Shown here: piece after piece, positions 61,237 through 64,000 of the stretch
Layout of the letters: the number at the start of each line of letters is the position of its first letter
How positions within the stretch are numbered: position 1 is the stretch's first letter
NCBI GenBank assembly: GCA_963769715.1
Contig: CAVYNE010000031.1
Span: 310,001 to 374,000, forward strand
Origin: Palsa-504 sp963769715
GTDB taxonomy: Bacteria > Actinomycetota > Actinomycetes > Streptosporangiales > Streptosporangiaceae
Length of the DNA: 64,000 bases
Direction of reading: 5' to 3'
The notes under the pieces: model-generated
Database searches by the model: none
What the model was told of the DNA's origin: nothing
The model's input: the letters and a program-made list of their open reading frames with translations, nothing else
Translations under genes and position numbers: made by a program

Positions 61237-62778
61237 ATGAGCACTGATCTTTCCGGCGGGCAGGAGCGGGACTCCGCCGATCTTGCCCGCTTCGGCTACT
61301 CCCAGGAACTCAAGCGCTCGCTCGGGCTGGGCAGCTCGTTCGCTGTGGCGTTCAGCTATATCTCGCCGTCGACCGGCATCTTCACCCTGTTCGCCCTGGG
61401 CCTGACCACCCTGGGCGGGGTGTTCATCTGGACCTGGCCGGTGGTGGCGCTCGGCCAGTTCATCGTCGCGCTGAACTTCGCCGAGGTGTCCAGCCACTAC
61501 CCGGTGGCCGGTTCGGTCTTCCAGTGGACGAAGTACCTGGCCAGCCGGAGCTACTCCTGGTTCACCGGCTGGATCTACCTGTTCGCCGGGATCCTGACCG
61601 TCACCGCGGTGGTGGCGACGCTGCCGCTGGCGCTGATCCCCGCTTTGAACGGGCTCGGCTGGCATTCGCTGAACGCAGCCAGCCTGCATACGCAACTGGT
61701 CGTCGCGCTCATCACGCTGGTCGTCATCACCGTGCTGAACATCTACGGTGTCAGGCTGGTCGCGGTGATCAACAACACCGGCGTGCTGTTCGAGATCCTC
61801 GGCATGTTCGTCTTCGCGCTGGTGCTGATGGCGTTCCACAACCACCAGGGCTTCCACGTGGTGACCAACAGCGCGGGCTTCACCGTCAAGCCGAGCTCGT
61901 TCCTGGCCGCGATGTTCATGAGCCTGTTCGTGATCTACGGCTTCGACACCGCGTCCACGCTGTCCGAGGAGACCCGCGACCCCCGTCGGGCGGCGCCCAA
62001 GGCGGTGCTGTTCTCGGTGATCGGGGCGTTCATCATCGGCGGCGTGTTCCTGCTCGGCGTGCTGGTGGCGATCCCGAATATGGGCGCCGCGGTGAAGGGC
62101 GCCTACGGGCCCGCGCAGATCATCGAGGCCAACTTCTCCACCGGCTTCGCGACCGTGTACCTGCTCGTGGTGTCGGCGGCGATCTTCGTCTGCTGCCTGT
62201 CGATCCTGGCCGCGACGATCAGGCTCTGCTTCGGCATGGCGCGCGACAACCAGCTGCCGGTCTCCGGGGCGCTGGCCAAGGTCTCCCCCGGCCTGCACAC
62301 CCCGGTGTGGACGTGCGTCGTGGTCGCGCTGCTGTCCGCGATCCCGTTCCTCAAGTACTCGGGCGCCGGGACCATCGCGATCGCGGCGACCGGCATGATC
62401 TACCTGAGCTACTTCCTCGGCAACATCGTGATCATGCGCGCCCGTTTGCGGGGCTGGCCCAGGGCGAGCGCGCCGTTCCGGCTCGGCCGCTGGGGCATGG
62501 TGGTCAACGTCGTCGCCCTGCTCTACGGCGGGGCCATGCTGGTCAACTTCGCCTGGCCCCGGGCGGCCAGCAATCCTAAGCCGGAGCAGACGGGCGGGCT
62601 GCTCAGCTTCGGGCTCAGCTTCCTGAACAAGATCCCGATCCTGTGGACGGTAGTAATCGTCATCACGCTGATCGGGGCCATCTACTACCTGGCGGTCGGG
62701 CGGACCAAGGCCTTCGCGCCGGTGACGGCACCGTCCCAGGACGACGCACCGCTGGTGGCGTCCGCCCCGGACGACTAG
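61237..62778 (+). CDS. APC-family amino acid/choline-type permease
   Basis: 513 residues from ATG 61237, with GTGGAGG upstream. About 12 membrane segments. The N-terminal FGYSQELKRSLGLGSSFAVAFSYISPSTGIFTLFALG is the APC superfamily signature, and the EETRDPRRAAPKA loop is also conserved. It imports an amine or amino acid by proton symport. Its divergent position to the kinase and dehydrogenase operon suggests that it brings in their substrate. Confidence 0.9.
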   Translation: MSTDLSGGQERDSADLARFGYSQELKRSLGLGSSFAVAFSYISPSTGIFTLFALGLTTLGGVFIWTWPVVALGQFIVALNFAEVSSHYPVAGSVFQWTKYLASRSYSWFTGWIYLFAGILTVTAVVATLPLALIPALNGLGWHSLNAASLHTQLVVALITLVVITVLNIYGVRLVAVINNTGVLFEILGMFVFALVLMAFHNHQGFHVVTNSAGFTVKPSSFLAAMFMSLFVIYGFDTASTLSEETRDPRRAAPKAVLFSVIGAFIIGGVFLLGVLVAIPNMGAAVKGAYGPAQIIEANFSTGFATVYLLVVSAAIFVCCLSILAATIRLCFGMARDNQLPVSGALAKVSPGLHTPVWTCVVVALLSAIPFLKYSGAGTIAIAATGMIYLSYFLGNIVIMRARLRGWPRASAPFRLGRWGMVVNVVALLYGGAMLVNFAWPRAASNPKPEQTGGLLSFGLSFLNKIPILWTVVIVITLIGAIYYLAVGRTKAFAPVTAPSQDDAPLVASAPDD

Positions 62779-62810
62779 CCGGTCCCCGGCGAGCAGACGG
62801 CAACGGACGG

Positions 62811-62820
62811 CTAGATCTAG
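62811..62820. promoter_or_regulatory. Palindrome CTAGATCTAG at the GntR start
   Basis: A perfect 10-bp palindrome abutting the ATG of the GntR gene and related in its CTAGA halves to the sites at 61118 and 61161. It could allow autoregulation by steric block of initiation. Confidence 0.45.
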
Positions 62821-63609
62821 ATGAGGCGGGCGCCGCAGATCGCGCGCGGGCTGCGGCAGCCGCCGGCGATCGCGCGCGAGCCGGGCGTCACGGTGCACGC
62901 GCAGATCGAGGACTGGCTGGCCGGCCAGATCGCCGTCGGCGCGCTGGCGCCCGGCGACCGGCTGCCGACCGAACAGGACCTGGCCGCCTGGTTCGGGGTC
63001 AGCCGGATGACGCTGCGGCACGCCCTGGCCGAGCTGGCCCGGCGCGGCCTGGTGACCAGGACGGTGGGACGGCGCGGCGGGACCTTCGTGGCCGCGCCCA
63101 AGTTGGAGCAGGATCTCACCACCCTGGCCGGGTTCTCCGAGCAGCTGCGCCGGCACGGGATGGCGGCCGGCGCCCGGGTGCTGTCCGCGCGCCAGCGCCC
63201 GGCCGGCCCGGGCGCGGGGGCCGCGCTGGGGACCGGCGAGGACGAGCCGGTGTACGAGGTGCGGCGGATCCGGCTGGCCGACGGCCGGCCGATCGCCCTG
63301 GAGCGCTCGCTGTTCCCGGCCGCCCGGTTCCCCGGCATGCTGGAATTCCGGCTGGACGGCTCGCTTTATGAGCTGCTCGAGGTCAGGTACGGGCTGCGGC
63401 CGCACCGGGCCAGGGAGAGCCTGGAGCCGGTGACGGCCGGGGTGCGCGAGGCCGAGGCGCTGGAAGTCGCGGAGGGCGCGCCGCTGATGCTGGTCGAGCG
63501 GACCGCTTACGCCCGCTCCGGCGAGCCGCTGGAGTTCGCCCGGGATCTGTTCCGCGGCGACCGCACCCGGGTCGTGGTGTGGACCTCCGAGCTGACCGAC
63601 GACACCTGA
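62821..63609 (+). CDS. GntR-family regulator, HutC subfamily
   Basis: 262 residues. The winged helix-turn-helix spans about residues 24-90 (IEDWLAGQIAVGALAPGDRLPTEQDLAAWFGVSRMTLRHALAELARRGLVTRTVGRRGGTFV). The UTRA effector domain follows (QLRRHGMAAGARVLS, YEVRRIRLADGRPIALERSLFPAARFP, PLMLVERTAYARSGEPLEFARDLFRGDRTRV). It lies just after the permease gene, whose promoter carries dre-like operators. It likely represses the permease and kinase operons until a phosphorylated or amine effector binds. Confidence 0.93.
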   Translation: MRRAPQIARGLRQPPAIAREPGVTVHAQIEDWLAGQIAVGALAPGDRLPTEQDLAAWFGVSRMTLRHALAELARRGLVTRTVGRRGGTFVAAPKLEQDLTTLAGFSEQLRRHGMAAGARVLSARQRPAGPGAGAALGTGEDEPVYEVRRIRLADGRPIALERSLFPAARFPGMLEFRLDGSLYELLEVRYGLRPHRARESLEPVTAGVREAEALEVAEGAPLMLVERTAYARSGEPLEFARDLFRGDRTRVVVWTSELTDDT

Positions 63610-63686
63610 ACCTCTCGGGACCAGGACGGGGCAGCATCACCCGGCGGGGATGATCCGGCGGGACCGTCCCGGACGCATCGTGGAGC

Positions 63687-64000
63687 ATGGCTACCTGGCG
63701 GAAGCCGGCACGGCCGGCGGACGAGCTGGCGCCGGCCGCCGAACGAGGCGAGCACTGGTGGCCGGTCGCCCTGGCGATCCTCGTCGTCGCCGGTCTTCAT
63801 GTGGCGCTGCCGGCTCGTTACCGGGTCCAGCCCGGGTGGGTGGTTCCGGTCGTGCTGCTCGGGTTGCTCGCCGTGCTGATCGCCGGTGACCCGGGCCGCA
63901 TCGACCGGCAGAAACCCTGGCTGCGGGTGGTCCTCGGCGTCACCATCGCGTTCATCACGGTGGCCACCATGCTCGCCGCCGTCAGGCTGGTCGTGGAGAT
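63687..64000 (+). CDS. Membrane protein, partial at window end
   Basis: 104 residues before the window ends. After a polar start (ATWRKPARPADELAPAAERGEHWWP) there are three membrane segments: VALAILVVAGLHVALP, WVVPVVLLGLLAVLIAG and VVLGVTIAFITVATMLAAVRLVV. It resembles a common uncharacterised actinobacterial integral membrane protein. The 3' end lies outside the window. Confidence 0.7.
   Translation, partial: MATWRKPARPADELAPAAERGEHWWPVALAILVVAGLHVALPARYRVQPGWVVPVVLLGLLAVLIAGDPGRIDRQKPWLRVVLGVTIAFITVATMLAAVRLVVE

Noticed and set aside
60292..63405. 1037-codon open frame on the minus strand
   Set aside because: Runs antisense through the permease and GntR genes and out of frame through the kinase gene; composition is typical of GC shadow frames.

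Overview
The window is high-GC DNA with actinobacterial gene content: GAF/ANTAR regulators, DUF1707/DUF4190, DUF4389 and DUF5670-type membrane proteins, frequent GTG and TTG starts, and a single-chain biotin carboxylase of the mycobacterial LCC type. A soil actinomycete is the best guess; I cannot name the genus.

Layout. 1-6.5 kb is ordinary chromosome: an Ohr peroxidase, two cobalamin genes (cobQ with a frameshift, cobD), a split transketolase and a secreted esterase, ending at a tRNA-Arg(TCT). From that tRNA to about 33.7 kb lies a plasticity zone that I read as a decayed, layered integration hotspot. Copies of the 3' part of the tRNA recur at 13.7 kb and 22.6 kb, each inside the same roughly 130-bp repeat and each preceded by a toxin-antitoxin pair. 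The last 12 bases of the tRNA plus its downstream flank recur at 33.69 kb. Between these marks are fragments of an integrase, a relaxase, an SF1 helicase, LuxR and MerR regulators, an acyl-CoA ligase and a Bax-inhibitor-like protein. Intact cargo includes an MFS exporter, an aldo/keto reductase, a GH16 glycanase and a methyltransferase. DnaA-box-like sites cluster at 7.4 kb and 9.7-10.9 kb.

33.7-44.7 kb looks like chromosome again. It holds the 1069-residue fused acyl-CoA carboxylase, two coupled GAF-ANTAR proteins, and a tight four-gene operon (lactonase-like hydrolase, HOT-type iron alcohol dehydrogenase, FmdB-like zinc ribbon, acyl-CoA ligase). That operon could take a lactone through a hydroxy acid to an acyl-CoA. 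An SGNH lipoprotein and a small LuxR protein follow.

45.3-55.1 kb is the most unusual part. Seven genes on the minus strand start with two paralogous acidic Glu/Asp/Phe-repeat proteins that carry near-identical 14-residue glycine/leucine modules. They are followed by an HExxH protein, three proteins I do not recognise, and an M20 peptidase. A divergently transcribed charged protein faces them. I recognise no complete known system here.

55-64 kb holds a DUF4389 protein, a membrane sensor-like protein without a kinase domain, and a divergent catabolic locus. The locus comprises an FAD/GcvT dehydrogenase with a frameshift, a choline-kinase-like phosphotransferase, an APC permease and a GntR/HutC regulator, with GGTCTAGACC-type operators in the divergent promoter. 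Several genes, some of them core, carry single-base indels, so sequencing or assembly error must be kept in mind.
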